DNA of 64,000 nucleotides from Mycobacterium sp. E740 (GCF_001672895.1 NZ_LZKP01000065.1:22105-86104); one strand, 5' to 3'. Positions 20,218 through 29,330 are shown, counted from the first letter of the stretch. Translations and numbers: made by a program. Notes: a model not told the origin generated them from the letters alone.

Positions 20218-20991
20218 ATGCGGATGCGGATGGCCACCTTCAACATCTTGCACGGACGCAGCGTGCACGACGGCCTGGTCCACCGCGACGGACTGGTGCA
20301 ATCCGTTCGCGAACTCGACGCCGACATCCTCGCGCTGCAAGAAGTCGACCTGGACCAGCCGCGTTCGGGCATGGCCGACCTGACCGCGGTCGCTGCCGAA
20401 GCGATGGGCGCGGTGAGCCACCGGTTCGTCGCCGCGATCTCCGGTACGCCCGGTGCGACGTGGATGGCCGCCACCGGAGACGAGCAACCCGGCACCGCCG
20501 CCTACGGCATCGCGCTGCTGTCCCGGTTTCCGGCGGAGTCATGGCAGGTGTTGCGGCTGCCGCGAATTCCGATGCCGTTCCCGATGTACCTGCCCGGCGC
20601 CCGCCGCATCCAGATCGTCAACGAGGAGCCGCGCGCGGCGATGGTCGGGCAGTTCGACACCCCGCTGGGTTCGTTGACCGTCGCAAACACGCATCTGTCG
20701 TTCGTGCCCGGGTGGAATCGCGCGCAACTGCGACGGGTCCTGCGCGACATGAGTGGCTTTCCCTCGCCGCGGGTGCTGATGGGCGACCTCAACACGGCGC
20801 CGGCCACGGTCCGGCGGTGGACCCGGCTGCGGCCGCTGGCCTCGGCGCTCACCTTCCCCGCCGAGGAGCCCGACCGTCAGCTCGACCACATCGTCACCGA
20901 CGACCCCGGGCTGAGAGTGCGGCGATGCTGTGCGCCGAAGCTACCGATCTCCGACCACCGAGCCCTGGTCGTGGACGTTTCGCGGGACTGA
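20218..20991 (+). CDS. Endonuclease/exonuclease/phosphatase family protein
   Basis: The 257-residue protein carries all EEP-superfamily motifs in order: TFNILHG (metal Asn), LALQEVD (catalytic Glu), NTHLS, GDLNTAP (Asp/Asn) and the final SDHRALVVD (Asp-His). Such enzymes cleave phosphodiesters in DNA, inositol phosphates or sphingomyelin; the substrate cannot be assigned. There is no signal peptide. The gene has a leaderless-type start and lies 27 bp before the alpha-mannosidase. Confidence 0.88.
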   Translation: MRMRMATFNILHGRSVHDGLVHRDGLVQSVRELDADILALQEVDLDQPRSGMADLTAVAAEAMGAVSHRFVAAISGTPGATWMAATGDEQPGTAAYGIALLSRFPAESWQVLRLPRIPMPFPMYLPGARRIQIVNEEPRAAMVGQFDTPLGSLTVANTHLSFVPGWNRAQLRRVLRDMSGFPSPRVLMGDLNTAPATVRRWTRLRPLASALTFPAEEPDRQLDHIVTDDPGLRVRRCCAPKLPISDHRALVVDVSRD

Positions 20992-21006
20992 GGCGTGGCC
21001 CCCTCG

Positions 21007-21012
21007 TAGGGT
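21007..21012 (+). promoter_or_regulatory. -10 box of the alpha-mannosidase gene (leaderless)
   Basis: TAGGGT ends 7 bases before the GTG at 21019. This spacing favours GTG 21019 over the in-frame TTG at 21013 and suggests a leaderless message. Confidence 0.4.
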
Positions 21013-21018
21013 TTGGGT

Positions 21019-24000
21019 GTGCGGGTCATTTCGGCGGAGTCGACGGATCTGTTCGTCGGGCCGGCGAATGCGCCGCTGCAGATCGTCCGCGTCGGCTACG
21101 CCGACGGTGCCGGCGAGGTGCGCGTCGACGGTGACGGCCTGACCGGTCACGCGCGGGCAGCCGCCGGGGATGGCAGCGTCGAGGTGGCGGTCACGGTGAG
21201 CGATGCCGTGGTCGGGCAGCAGCGTCCGGCCCGCGTCGTCACCGGTGACGGCATCAGGCCGTTCGTCTTCACCGTCGCGGAACCGGGCTGGACCATGTAC
21301 ATGATCAGCCACTTCCACTACGACCCGGTGTGGTGGAACACGCAGGCCGCCTACACCAGCGTGTGGAGTGAGGATCCGCCGGGACGATGCAGGCAGACCA
21401 ACGGCTTCGACCTGGTGAGCGCGCACCTCGAAATGGCCCGTCGCGAGCCCGAATACAAGTTCGTGCTGGCCGAGGTCGACTACCTCAAGCCGTTCTGGGA
21501 CACCCACCCCGAAGAGCGTGACGACCTGCGCCGCTTCATCGCCGACGGTCGTATCGAGATCATGGGCGGCACCTACAACGAGCCGAACACCAACCTGACC
21601 AGTACTGAGACGACGATCCGGAACTTCGTGCACGGCATCGGTTTTCAACGCTCTGTGCTCGGCGCCGACCCGGCGACGGCCTGGCAGCTCGACGCGTTCG
21701 GGCACGATCCCCAGTTTCCCGGCATGGCCGCCGACGCGGGACTGACGTCGACCTCCTGGGCGCGCGGGCCGCACCATCAGTGGGGGCCGATGGCCGGCGG
21801 CGGCGATCCGGAGCGGATGCAGTTCCGCAGCGAGTTCGACTGGATCTCCCCGTCCGGCCGGGGCCTGTTGACGCACTACATGCCCGCGCACTACTCGGCG
21901 GGCTGGTGGATGGATTCCGCCCCGACGCTCGAGCAGGCCGAAGCCGAGACGTACCAACAGTTCAGCGCGCTGAAGAAGGTGGCGCTGACCCGCAACGTGC
22001 TGTTGCCGGTCGGCACCGACTACACGCCACCGAACAAGTGGGTCACCGCGATCCACCGGTCGTGGAACTCGCGCTACACGTGGCCGCGGTTCGTGTGCGC
22101 GCTGCCCAAGGAGTTCTTCGCCGCGGTGCGTGCCGAGCTGGCCGAGCGTGGTGTCGAGGCGTCGCCGCAGACGCGCGACATGAACCCGATCTACACCGGT
22201 AAGGACGTCTCCTACATCGACACCAAGCAGGCCAACCGGGCAGCCGAGGATGCGGTGCTCGACGGTGAGAAGTTCGCGGTGTTCGCCGGGCTTCTCGGCG
22301 GCGCGACGTATCCTCAGGCGGCGCTGGCCAAGGCGTGGGTCCAGCTGGCCTACGGCGCGCACCACGACGCGATCACCGGCTCGGAATCCGATCAGGTGTA
22401 CCTCGATCTGCTGACCGGCTGGCGCGACGCCTGGGAACTGGGAAGGACAGCGCGCGACAACGCGCTGACCCTGCTGTCGGGCGCGGTCGATGGGTCGGTT
22501 GTGGTGTGGAATACGTTGACGCACAAGCGAACCGATGTCGTGACCGCGCGGTTGCCGGAGGGCACGTCGCCGGTGCGGGTGCTCGACTGCTCCGGCGAGG
22601 AGGTGCCCGCTGTGCAGGACGGGCGGTCGGTCAGCTGGCTGGCGCGTGACGTGCCCTCGCTGGGCTGGCGGTCCTACCGGTTCGAGGACCACGATGCGAT
22701 ACCGGCCTGGGAAGCGCTGAGCGGCAACGAGATCGGTAACGAACATTACCGGCTTCGGGTCGACCCTGCACGCGGCGGGGCGGTCGAGTCGTTGATCGAG
22801 ACCGGTTCGGGCCGATCGCTGATCGCCGAGGGCAAGCTCGGCAACGAGTTGGCCCTGTACGAGGAGTATCCGGCTCACCCGGAGGCGGGGGAGGGACCCT
22901 GGCACCTGCTGCCCAAGGGGCCGGTCGTCTGTTCGTCGGCATCCGCGGCGACGGTGCGGGCCTGTCGCGGACCGCTGGGCGAGCGGCTGGAAATTCACGG
23001 CCGCATCGGCGATCTGTTTCGTTACGAGCAGATCATCACGCTGTGGCGCGGGGTCGCGCGCGTCGACTGCCAGACCGTGATCGACGGGTTCACCGGCGCC
23101 GACCGGTTACTGCGGCTGCGCTGGGCCTGTCCGGTCCCAGGCGCCATGCCGGTCAGCGAGGTCGGCGACGCGGTCGTCGGTCGGGGGTTCGGGCTGCTGC
23201 ACCAACGCGGACAAGACGCGGCGGTGGACGCCGCGAAACATCCCTGGACGCTGGACAACCCGGCATACGGATGGTTCGGGCTGTCGTCGGCGGCGCGGGT
23301 GCGCATCGGCGACGGTGTGCGAGCGGTTTCCGTCGCCGAGGTGGTGACGCCTGACGAGGCCGCGACGGCGGTGGCGCGGCCCTTGATGGTGGCGCTTGTG
23401 CGCGCGGGGGTGACCGCGACGTGCACCAGTGCCGGCAAGCCGCGCTATGGCGACCTCGCAGTGGACTCGAACCTGCCGGACACCCGGATCGCGCTCGGCG
23501 GCCCCGACGAGAACAGCTTCACCGCAGCGGTTTTGGCCTCGGCGGAAGCGTCGTACAGTGACGAGCTGAACCGGCAGCTGCGCACGAACGGGGTGGCCCG
23601 AGTGTGGGTGCCGGCGACCGTGCCACTGGCCGAGGCCTGGGTGCCGAGCGCGGATCTACGTGACGTGCGGGCGCTGCCGGTGCTCATCGTGGCCGGCTCG
23701 GCGCTGCCGGACGCGGTGACGGGCGTGGTCGACGGGCTGGCCGACTGGGAGATCGTCGTCGAGCAGGATCCGCCCGCGGGCTTGGCGAGCTTCGAGGACC
23801 GCACGGTGGCGGTGCTCAACCGCGGGCTGCCGGGATTTGCGGTGGACTCCGATGGGACACTTCATCTTTCGTTGCTCCGGGCATGTACAGGATGGCCGTC
23901 GGGCACCTGGATCGACCCGCCGCGACGAACCGCGCCGGACGGGTCGAACTTCCAGTTGCAGCACTGGACGCACACGTTCGACTACGCGGTGGTCTCCGGT

Positions 24001-25185
24001 GCGGGCGACTGGCGGCAGGCAGGCGTTCCCGTTCGCAGCGCAGAGTTCTCGCATCCGCTTCTCGCGGTGACGGAGAAGTCCGGAGCCGCAGGCGGCTTGC
24101 CGTCGATGGGCTCGCTGCTGGAGATCGAGCCGGCCGGTTCGGTGCAACTCGCCGCCTTGAAGGCCGCGGGCAACCCGTTGGCCGGCGGCAGTGCGCGGCC
24201 GGTCCAGCCGTCCGACGGCGTCGCGATGCGCCTGGTCGAAACCACCGGCGCCGGAGCCGATGTCACGATCACCTCCGGGCTGCATCGAGTGACGGCGCCG
24301 GTTCGGGTAGACCTCCTCGAGCGCCCGCGCGTCCAGGAGGTGACGCCGGACGGCCTGTCTCTGCACGGGTTCGAGATCGCCACGGTGCTGGCACGATTCG
24401 ACATGCCGCAGGTGCTGCACGCCGACCACGCGCTGCTGGCACCCGACGCGGAGGAGGCGCAGCCGCTCTACGCGCGGTACTGGCTGCACAACCGAGGCCC
24501 GGCAGCGCTCGGAGGTCTGCCCGCGGTCGCCCATCTGCATCCTGCGCATGTCGTCGCCACGGAATCGTCGGTGCAGCTTCGCCTCACCGCCGCCAGCGAC
24601 TGCAGCGACGAGGTGCTGCACGGGCGCGTGCGGATGCTGTGTCCCGACGGCTGGACGGCCGAACCGGCGGTGCTGCCCTTCATGCTTCCCCCGGGTGAGT
24701 ACCTGGACACCAACGTCACCGTGACCGCGCCGGGCGGCGTGTCGCCCGGCTTGTACCCGGTGCGTGCGGAACTCGCCTTGACAGGCGCTCACATCGCAAT
24801 CCCGCCGTCGTGGCGCCAGGTGGTCGAGGACGTGTGCGTCATCGCGGTCGACGCCTCACCCGACGACACCTTGCTGCGACTGGTCGCGGGTCCGGAGCCG
24901 GTGGAGGTCGTCGCCGGCGAATCGGCACGGCTCGCCGTCACCGTCGGGACCGACGCGTACGCCGATATCGCCGTCGAGGCCCACCTGATCAGCCCCTGGG
25001 GGACATGGGAGTGGATGGGGCCGGCGGCATCCGGTGTCGAGCTGCCCGCGCGTACCACAGCAGAGCTCGTTTTCGACGTCACGCCGCCGGAATGGGCACG
25101 GCCCGGGGAGTTTTGGGCGTTGGTACGACTGGCCGCGGCCGGTCATCTCGTGTATTCGCCCGCGGTGAAGGTGACGGTGCGATGA
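21019..25185 (+). CDS. Glycoside hydrolase family 38 alpha-mannosidase
   Basis: A protein of 1,388 residues with a GH38 catalytic core. HFHYDP gives the zinc ligands H98 and D102, QLDAFGHDP the likely nucleophile D225, and HHDAIT (448-453) the final His ligand. C-terminal beta-sandwich domains follow, including a long NEW3/CARDB-like region near the end. GH38 enzymes remove alpha-linked mannose, here perhaps from mannosylated envelope or imported glycans. No signal peptide is visible, so it is probably cytosolic. It corresponds to Rv0648 and heads a unit with overlapping stop/start codons to the next two genes. Confidence 0.93.
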   Translation: MRVISAESTDLFVGPANAPLQIVRVGYADGAGEVRVDGDGLTGHARAAAGDGSVEVAVTVSDAVVGQQRPARVVTGDGIRPFVFTVAEPGWTMYMISHFHYDPVWWNTQAAYTSVWSEDPPGRCRQTNGFDLVSAHLEMARREPEYKFVLAEVDYLKPFWDTHPEERDDLRRFIADGRIEIMGGTYNEPNTNLTSTETTIRNFVHGIGFQRSVLGADPATAWQLDAFGHDPQFPGMAADAGLTSTSWARGPHHQWGPMAGGGDPERMQFRSEFDWISPSGRGLLTHYMPAHYSAGWWMDSAPTLEQAEAETYQQFSALKKVALTRNVLLPVGTDYTPPNKWVTAIHRSWNSRYTWPRFVCALPKEFFAAVRAELAERGVEASPQTRDMNPIYTGKDVSYIDTKQANRAAEDAVLDGEKFAVFAGLLGGATYPQAALAKAWVQLAYGAHHDAITGSESDQVYLDLLTGWRDAWELGRTARDNALTLLSGAVDGSVVVWNTLTHKRTDVVTARLPEGTSPVRVLDCSGEEVPAVQDGRSVSWLARDVPSLGWRSYRFEDHDAIPAWEALSGNEIGNEHYRLRVDPARGGAVESLIETGSGRSLIAEGKLGNELALYEEYPAHPEAGEGPWHLLPKGPVVCSSASAATVRACRGPLGERLEIHGRIGDLFRYEQIITLWRGVARVDCQTVIDGFTGADRLLRLRWACPVPGAMPVSEVGDAVVGRGFGLLHQRGQDAAVDAAKHPWTLDNPAYGWFGLSSAARVRIGDGVRAVSVAEVVTPDEAATAVARPLMVALVRAGVTATCTSAGKPRYGDLAVDSNLPDTRIALGGPDENSFTAAVLASAEASYSDELNRQLRTNGVARVWVPATVPLAEAWVPSADLRDVRALPVLIVAGSALPDAVTGVVDGLADWEIVVEQDPPAGLASFEDRTVAVLNRGLPGFAVDSDGTLHLSLLRACTGWPSGTWIDPPRRTAPDGSNFQLQHWTHTFDYAVVSGAGDWRQAGVPVRSAEFSHPLLAVTEKSGAAGGLPSMGSLLEIEPAGSVQLAALKAAGNPLAGGSARPVQPSDGVAMRLVETTGAGADVTITSGLHRVTAPVRVDLLERPRVQEVTPDGLSLHGFEIATVLARFDMPQVLHADHALLAPDAEEAQPLYARYWLHNRGPAALGGLPAVAHLHPAHVVATESSVQLRLTAASDCSDEVLHGRVRMLCPDGWTAEPAVLPFMLPPGEYLDTNVTVTAPGGVSPGLYPVRAELALTGAHIAIPPSWRQVVEDVCVIAVDASPDDTLLRLVAGPEPVEVVAGESARLAVTVGTDAYADIAVEAHLISPWGTWEWMGPAASGVELPARTTAELVFDVTPPEWARPGEFWALVRLAAAGHLVYSPAVKVTVR

Positions 25186-25739
25186 GCGACGCCGGTGTCG
25201 CAGCGAAGGTGAATGGAGTGGCGGTGACCGTCGACGAGGTCGACGCGCGGGAGGCGTCGCTGCGCGGGTCCCGGATTGCCGCCGCACTTCCGCGGCCGGG
25301 CACCAGCGAGGGGCGACAGCTGCGGCGTTGGCTCACACAACTTCTGGTGGCCGAGCGGGTCGTAACGGGCGAGGCTGCCGAGCGCGGATTGACCGCCGAC
25401 GGTGCACCGACCGAGGCCGATCTGCTGCCCGACACGACCGTGCGGACGGAGCTCGGCAGCGTGGCGGCATCGGTGCTGGCCGACCCGTTGGCCCGTGCGG
25501 TGTTCGCGGCCGTCACCGCGGGGATCGGCGTGACAGAGCAGGACGTTGCGTCGTACCAGTCACGAAACCCGTTGCGGTTCAGGGACACAGCGGATGTACG
25601 GGTGCATCTCGTCGCCGCGGCCCGCCGTCGCGGGTTCCGTCTCTGGCTCGACGCCGAGTGTGCGACAGCCGTTCACCTCGCCCCGGGATACGAGCATCCC
25701 GGCGATCCCCGTCAGCCCGACAACACCCACCGGCACTGA
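25182..25739 (+). CDS. Small protein with SurA/foldase-like N-terminus (position of 'fabD2')
   Basis: The 185-residue product starts at an ATG overlapping the mannosidase stop (ATGA). Its N-terminal AAKVNGVAVTVDEVDARE resembles the SurA/PpiC N-terminal module, and WLTQLLVAERV fits the following helix. In M. tuberculosis the gene in this place is annotated fabD2, malonyl-CoA:ACP transacylase. No GHSLG nucleophile or other transacylase motif is present here, so that name is not supported. No signal peptide or lipobox is seen. Function unknown; the tight coupling suggests a helper role for the mannosidase/kinase unit. Confidence 0.7.
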   Translation: MSDAGVAAKVNGVAVTVDEVDAREASLRGSRIAAALPRPGTSEGRQLRRWLTQLLVAERVVTGEAAERGLTADGAPTEADLLPDTTVRTELGSVAASVLADPLARAVFAAVTAGIGVTEQDVASYQSRNPLRFRDTADVRVHLVAAARRRGFRLWLDAECATAVHLAPGYEHPGDPRQPDNTHRH

Positions 25740-26641
25740 TGTCCGATCCCACGCTCGCGCTCGACATCGGCGGAACGAAGATCGCGGCAGGACTCGTCGA
25801 CGAAGCCGGGACGCTCCTGTACCACGCCAAGCTGCCGACGCCGCATCGTGACGCCGAATCGATTTGGGCAGTGACGGATTCGCTGATCACCGAGGCGGTG
25901 GCCGCTGCGGGCGGCCGCGTTCGGGGTGGCGGAATCTCCTCGGCTGGACCGATCGATCTGGCGGCGGGAACCGTCAGCCCGATCAACATCGAAGCCTGGC
26001 AACGCTTTCCGATCGTCGAGCGGGTGGCCGAGGCCGTCGGTGTCCCCGTCAGGTTGGCGGGCGACGGATTGTGCATGGCGCTGGGTGAGCGGTGGCGCGG
26101 TGCGGGCCAGGGTGCCGAGTTCCTGCTCGGCATGGTGGTGTCGACAGGTATCGGCGGTGGTCTGGTGCTCGACGGAGCGCCCTACGACGGTCGGACCGGC
26201 AACGCCGGGCACGTCGGCCACGTCGTCGTCGACCCGGCCGGCGAACCGTGCAGCTGCGGCGGCCGTGGTTGCGTCGAGACCGTCGCCGCAGGCCCGCATA
26301 TGGCGCGATGGGCGCGCGAGCACGGCTGGGACGCTCCCGCGGACGCCGACGCCAAGGAGCTGGCTGACGCCGCGGTCGCCGGTGACGCGATCGCGCTGCA
26401 GGCCTTCCGCCGGGGTGCGGCGGCCGTGGCCGCGATGATCGCGTCCGTCGGAGCGGTCTGCGATCTGGACCGCGTCGTCATCGGCGGCGGCGTCGCCAAG
26501 TCGGGGGCGTTGCTGTTCGACCCCCTCCGCGAGGCGCTCGCCTCCTTCGCCGGGCTCAGTTTTCTGCACGACCTGCAGGTGACGCCCGCGCAGTTGGGCG
26601 GGGAAGCCGGCCTCGTCGGCGCCGCGGCACTGATGCAGTGA
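25739..26641 (+). CDS. ROK-family sugar kinase
   Basis: The 300-residue protein has the ROK phosphate loop LALDIGGTKIAAG at the start and the STGIGGGLV adenosine/phosphate segment. GHVGHVVVD holds the zinc His, and the ROK zinc cluster is CSCGGRGC (C171, C173, C178). Family members phosphorylate glucose, N-acetylmannosamine or other hexoses; with GH38 upstream, mannose or glucose is plausible. The usual catalytic NDAN is replaced by LAGDGLCMA, keeping the Asp. The ATG overlaps the previous stop by one base. Equivalent to Rv0650. Confidence 0.9.
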   Translation: MSDPTLALDIGGTKIAAGLVDEAGTLLYHAKLPTPHRDAESIWAVTDSLITEAVAAAGGRVRGGGISSAGPIDLAAGTVSPINIEAWQRFPIVERVAEAVGVPVRLAGDGLCMALGERWRGAGQGAEFLLGMVVSTGIGGGLVLDGAPYDGRTGNAGHVGHVVVDPAGEPCSCGGRGCVETVAAGPHMARWAREHGWDAPADADAKELADAAVAGDAIALQAFRRGAAAVAAMIASVGAVCDLDRVVIGGGVAKSGALLFDPLREALASFAGLSFLHDLQVTPAQLGGEAGLVGAAALMQ

Positions 26642-26646
26642 GTGGG

Positions 26647-26665
26647 CACTCGCAAGCTGCGAGTG
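26647..26665 (+). terminator. Hairpin after the ROK kinase gene
   Basis: CACTCGCA and TGCGAGTG form a perfect 8-bp stem around AGC, 6 bp after the stop. It is fused to the 5' end of repeat copy B. No U tract follows; termination by a mycobacterial-type hairpin is likely but unproven. Confidence 0.45.
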
Positions 26666-26720
26666 ACCGCAAAATGCACGCCGTTGACGGCGTGTCGGCG
26701 CACAAACACGGTCGCTCGCG
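26659..26720 (+). repeat. Dispersed ~62-bp palindromic repeat, copy B
   Basis: Arms GCGAGTGACCG and CGGTCGCTCGC frame a central perfect hairpin (CACGCCG-TTGA-CGGCGTG) and the shared GGCGTGTC and ACAAACACGG blocks. It lies downstream of the ROK kinase gene in the sense orientation. Confidence 0.85.
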
Positions 26721-26738
26721 GCAGTAAAACGCGGCGTT

Positions 26739-26768
26739 TTGGCTGATGAGTGGGCGGCAGGCTACTCT
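26739..26768 (+). promoter_or_regulatory. Promoter candidate of rplJ-rplL
   Basis: TTGGCT (26739-26744), an 18-base spacer and TACTCT (26763-26768) match a housekeeping-sigma promoter. The start would be near 26775, giving a 5' leader of about 190 nt that contains the L10 leader structure. Confidence 0.5.
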
Positions 26769-26774
26769 TGACGG

Positions 26775-26967
26775 CGTTCCACCGAAGACCGTCGGTCACC
26801 GAGCAATCGGTTGAAGGTCCGGGATAACCCCGGCGGCCCACGCAGGAGGACGAGGCTAGAGCTTTCTACAGCTGTCTGCGCCCCGACCTGTCTGCGTCGG
26901 GGCGTTCGTCGTTTTCCGGCCTTCCGCCTGCACCCGACCGATGGTCCCCATCCACGAGGAGGCATGC
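26775..26967 (+). promoter_or_regulatory. L10 (rplJ) leader with internal terminator hairpin
   Basis: The leader has GC-rich stems around 26818-26850. A strong hairpin follows (CGCCCCGAC 26879-26887 with GTCGGGGCG 26896-26904), then a pyrimidine-rich, U-containing tail (TTCGTCGTTTTCC). Bacterial rplJ leaders bind the L10(L12)4 complex to limit their own synthesis. The terminator-like hairpin suggests transcription attenuation in addition. The structure is seen in sequence; the regulation is family knowledge. Confidence 0.65.
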
Positions 26968-27498
26968 ATGGCCAAGGCTGACAAGGCCACCGCGGTCGCC
27001 GACATCGCCGAGCAGTTCAAGGAGGCTTCGGCGACGCTCGTCACCGAGTACCGCGGGCTGACGGTGGCCAACCTCAAAGACCTGCGCCGCTCGCTCGGTG
27101 ACTCCGCCACCTACACGGTCGCCAAGAACACGCTGGTCAAGCGTGCCGCGGCCGAGGCGGGCATCGAGGGGCTCGACGAGTTGTTCGTCGGTCCCACCGC
27201 GATCGCGTTCGTCAAGGGCGAGGCCGTCGACGCCGCCAAGGCGATCAAGAAGTTCGCCAAGGACAACAAGGCCCTCGTCATCAAGGGCGGCTACATGGAC
27301 GGCCGCCCGCTGAGCGTGTCCGAGGTCGAGCGCATCGCCGACCTGGAGTCGCGCGAGGTGCTGCTGGCCAAGATGGCCGGCGCGATGAAGGCGAACCTGT
27401 CCAAGGCTGCCGGCTTGTTCAACGCTCCGGCGTCGCAGGTCGCCCGGCTGGCCGCCGCGCTACAAGAGAAGAAGGCCGCTGAGGAAGAGGCTGCGTAA
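26968..27498 (+). CDS. rplJ: Ribosomal protein L10
   Basis: L10 anchors L7/L12 dimers to the GTPase centre of the large subunit. The 176-residue product begins [19 protein letters not shown], has [16 protein letters not shown] and the typical [15 protein letters not shown] segment. It ends in an acidic Ala/Glu helix that holds the L12 dimers. The ATG at 26968 has GAGGAGG six bases upstream; an earlier in-frame ATG at 26941 lacks family sequence. It is followed by rplL after a 105-bp gap containing an inverted repeat. Confidence 0.98.
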   Translation: MAKADKATAVADIAEQFKEASATLVTEYRGLTVANLKDLRRSLGDSATYTVAKNTLVKRAAAEAGIEGLDELFVGPTAIAFVKGEAVDAAKAIKKFAKDNKALVIKGGYMDGRPLSVSEVERIADLESREVLLAKMAGAMKANLSKAAGLFNAPASQVARLAAALQEKKAAEEEAA

Positions 27499-27513
27499 CC
27501 ACCCACCACCCCA

Positions 27514-27566
27514 GCGATTTGTGGAGCCGCACCGGCGCTGACCGCCGCCAAGACTCCACAAATCGC
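27514..27566 (+). repeat. Two-tier inverted repeat between rplJ and rplL
   Basis: GCGATTTGTGGAG (27514-27526) and its perfect complement (27554-27566) enclose 27 bases that hold a second stem (CGGCG/CGCCG). Architecture and size parallel the structure before rplA although the sequence differs. It may stabilise or process the message so that L12 is made in excess over L10. Confidence 0.7.
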
Positions 27567-27603
27567 AAAGCAAAGCAGAAGTAAGAACCAGAAAGGACCA
27601 ACC

Positions 27604-27996
27604 ATGGCCAAGCTGTCCACCGAAGAGCTGCTCGACGCGTTCAAGGAACTGACGCTGCTGGAGCTCTCCGAGTTCGTCAAGAAGTTCGAGGAGACCTTCG
27701 AGGTCACCGCCGCCGCTCCGGTCGCCGTCGCGGCTGCCGGCCCCGCCGCCGGTGGCGCCCCCGCCGAGGCCGCCGAGGAGCAGTCGGAGTTCGACGTCAT
27801 CCTCGAGGGTGCCGGCGACAAGAAGATCGGCGTCATCAAGGTCGTCCGCGAGATCGTCTCCGGGCTGGGCCTCAAGGAGGCCAAGGACCTGGTCGACAGC
27901 GCTCCCAAGCCGCTGCTCGAGAAGGTCGACAAGGCGGCCGCCGACGACGCCAAGGCCAAGCTCGAGGCCGCGGGCGCGTCGGTCACCGTCAAGTAG
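27604..27996 (+). CDS. rplL: Ribosomal protein L7/L12
   Basis: The 130-residue acidic stalk protein recruits translational GTPases. It has an N-terminal dimerisation helix region ([20 protein letters not shown]), an Ala/Gly-rich hinge near residues 38-58 and the C-terminal domain with [12 protein letters not shown] and [12 protein letters not shown]. The ATG at 27604 is preceded by AGAAAGGACC. A hairpin terminator follows the gene. Confidence 0.98.
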   Translation: MAKLSTEELLDAFKELTLLELSEFVKKFEETFEVTAAAPVAVAAAGPAAGGAPAEAAEEQSEFDVILEGAGDKKIGVIKVVREIVSGLGLKEAKDLVDSAPKPLLEKVDKAAADDAKAKLEAAGASVTVK

Positions 27997-28033
27997 CACC
28001 GGCGTACGCCGGCGGCGCCGGCACGTACCACAA

Positions 28034-28070
28034 CTGTGGGGTCGATCCAGCAAATGGGTCGGCCCCACAG
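28034..28070 (+). terminator. Terminator hairpin after rplL
   Basis: CTGTGGGGTCGA (28034-28045) pairs with TCGGCCCCACAG (28059-28070), 12 bp with one G-U pair and a 13-base loop. TCGTTT follows. It lies 38 bp after the stop and is the likely end of the rplJ-rplL transcript. Confidence 0.65.
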
Positions 28071-28196
28071 TCGTTTCGCCGATGGGTCACAATCTGACCG
28101 CAGACGAGTCCCGTGGCCAGCGTGCGTAGGCTACAGTGACTCAAGCCACAAGCGCGCAGCGTGTGGCGTGACGATGATTGGGCGGAAGGATCTCGC

Positions 28197-29276
28197 GTGG
28201 GCATTGGAATCCAAGTTGAGGGACTGACCAAGTCCTTCGGATCCCAGCGAATCTGGGAGGACGTCACGTTCGACCTGCCGCCGGGTGAGGTGAGCGTGCT
28301 GCTCGGACCGTCCGGTACGGGTAAGTCCGTGTTCTTGAAGTCGTTGATCGGGCTGCTGCGCCCGGAGCGCGGCAAGATCATCGTCGACGGCACCGACGTC
28401 ATTCAGTGCACCGCCAAGGAGCTCTACGAGATCCGCACGCTGTTCGGCGTCATGTTCCAGGACGGCGCACTGTTCGGCTCGATGAGCCTGTACGACAACA
28501 CCGCTTTCCCGTTGCGCGAGCACACCAAGAAGAAGGAAAGCGAGATCCGCCAGATCGTCATGGAGAAGCTCGAGCTGGTCGGTCTGGCCGGCGACGAGAA
28601 CAAGTTCCCCGGCGAGATCTCCGGCGGTATGCGCAAGCGCGCCGGCCTGGCCCGTTCGCTGGTGCTCGACCCGCAGATCATCCTCTGCGACGAGCCCGAC
28701 TCGGGTCTGGACCCGGTTCGTACCGCGTACCTGAGCCAGCTGCTGATCGACATCAACGCGCAGATCGACTGCACGATCCTGATCGTGACCCACAACATCA
28801 ACATCGCCCGCACGGTGCCCGACAACATGGGCATGCTGTTCCGCAAGCACCTGGTGATGTTCGGTCCGCGTGAGGTGCTGCTGACCAGCGACGAGCCCGT
28901 CGTGCGTCAGTTCCTCAACGGCCGGCGTATCGGCCCGATCGGCATGTCCGAGGAGAAGGACGAGTCGACGATGGCCGAAGAGCAGGCCATGATCGACGCC
29001 GGCCACCACGACGGTGGTGTCGAGGAGATCGAAGGTGTGCCGCCCCAGATCCAGGCGACCCCCGGCATGCCGGAGCGCCAGGCTGTCCACCGTCGCCAGG
29101 CCCGGGTGCGCGAGATCATGCACACCCTGCCGCCCAAGGCGCAGGAAGCCATCCGCGACGACCTCGAAGGCACGGGTCAGTACAAGCCGCACGAGTTCGC
29201 CGACGAGCCGACTTCGCGGCACCGCTCGGCCGACGACGAGGCGCCGACCGGCGCCATTCCGCGCGCCCAGCAGTAA
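28197..29276 (+). CDS. mkl: Mce-associated ABC transporter ATPase
   Basis: Mkl (MceG) is the ATPase shared by the Mce lipid and cholesterol importers. The 359-residue product has Walker A GPSGTGKSV, the signature ISGGMRKRAGLARS, Walker B IILCDEPDSGLDP and the H-loop VTHN. An extended C-terminal region of about 110 residues follows (REIMHTLPPKAQEAIRDDLE), as in mycobacterial MceG. GTG at 28197 with GGAAGGA upstream gives the M. tuberculosis length; an ATG 36 bases earlier lacks that support. Two genes lying between rplL and mkl in M. tuberculosis are missing here. Confidence 0.95.
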   Translation: MGIGIQVEGLTKSFGSQRIWEDVTFDLPPGEVSVLLGPSGTGKSVFLKSLIGLLRPERGKIIVDGTDVIQCTAKELYEIRTLFGVMFQDGALFGSMSLYDNTAFPLREHTKKKESEIRQIVMEKLELVGLAGDENKFPGEISGGMRKRAGLARSLVLDPQIILCDEPDSGLDPVRTAYLSQLLIDINAQIDCTILIVTHNINIARTVPDNMGMLFRKHLVMFGPREVLLTSDEPVVRQFLNGRRIGPIGMSEEKDESTMAEEQAMIDAGHHDGGVEEIEGVPPQIQATPGMPERQAVHRRQARVREIMHTLPPKAQEAIRDDLEGTGQYKPHEFADEPTSRHRSADDEAPTGAIPRAQQ

Positions 29277-29330
29277 GCCGCTGCGCTCGCGCGAAGTGGG
29301 GTCCGCTCCCGCCTGACGGGCAGGAGGACG

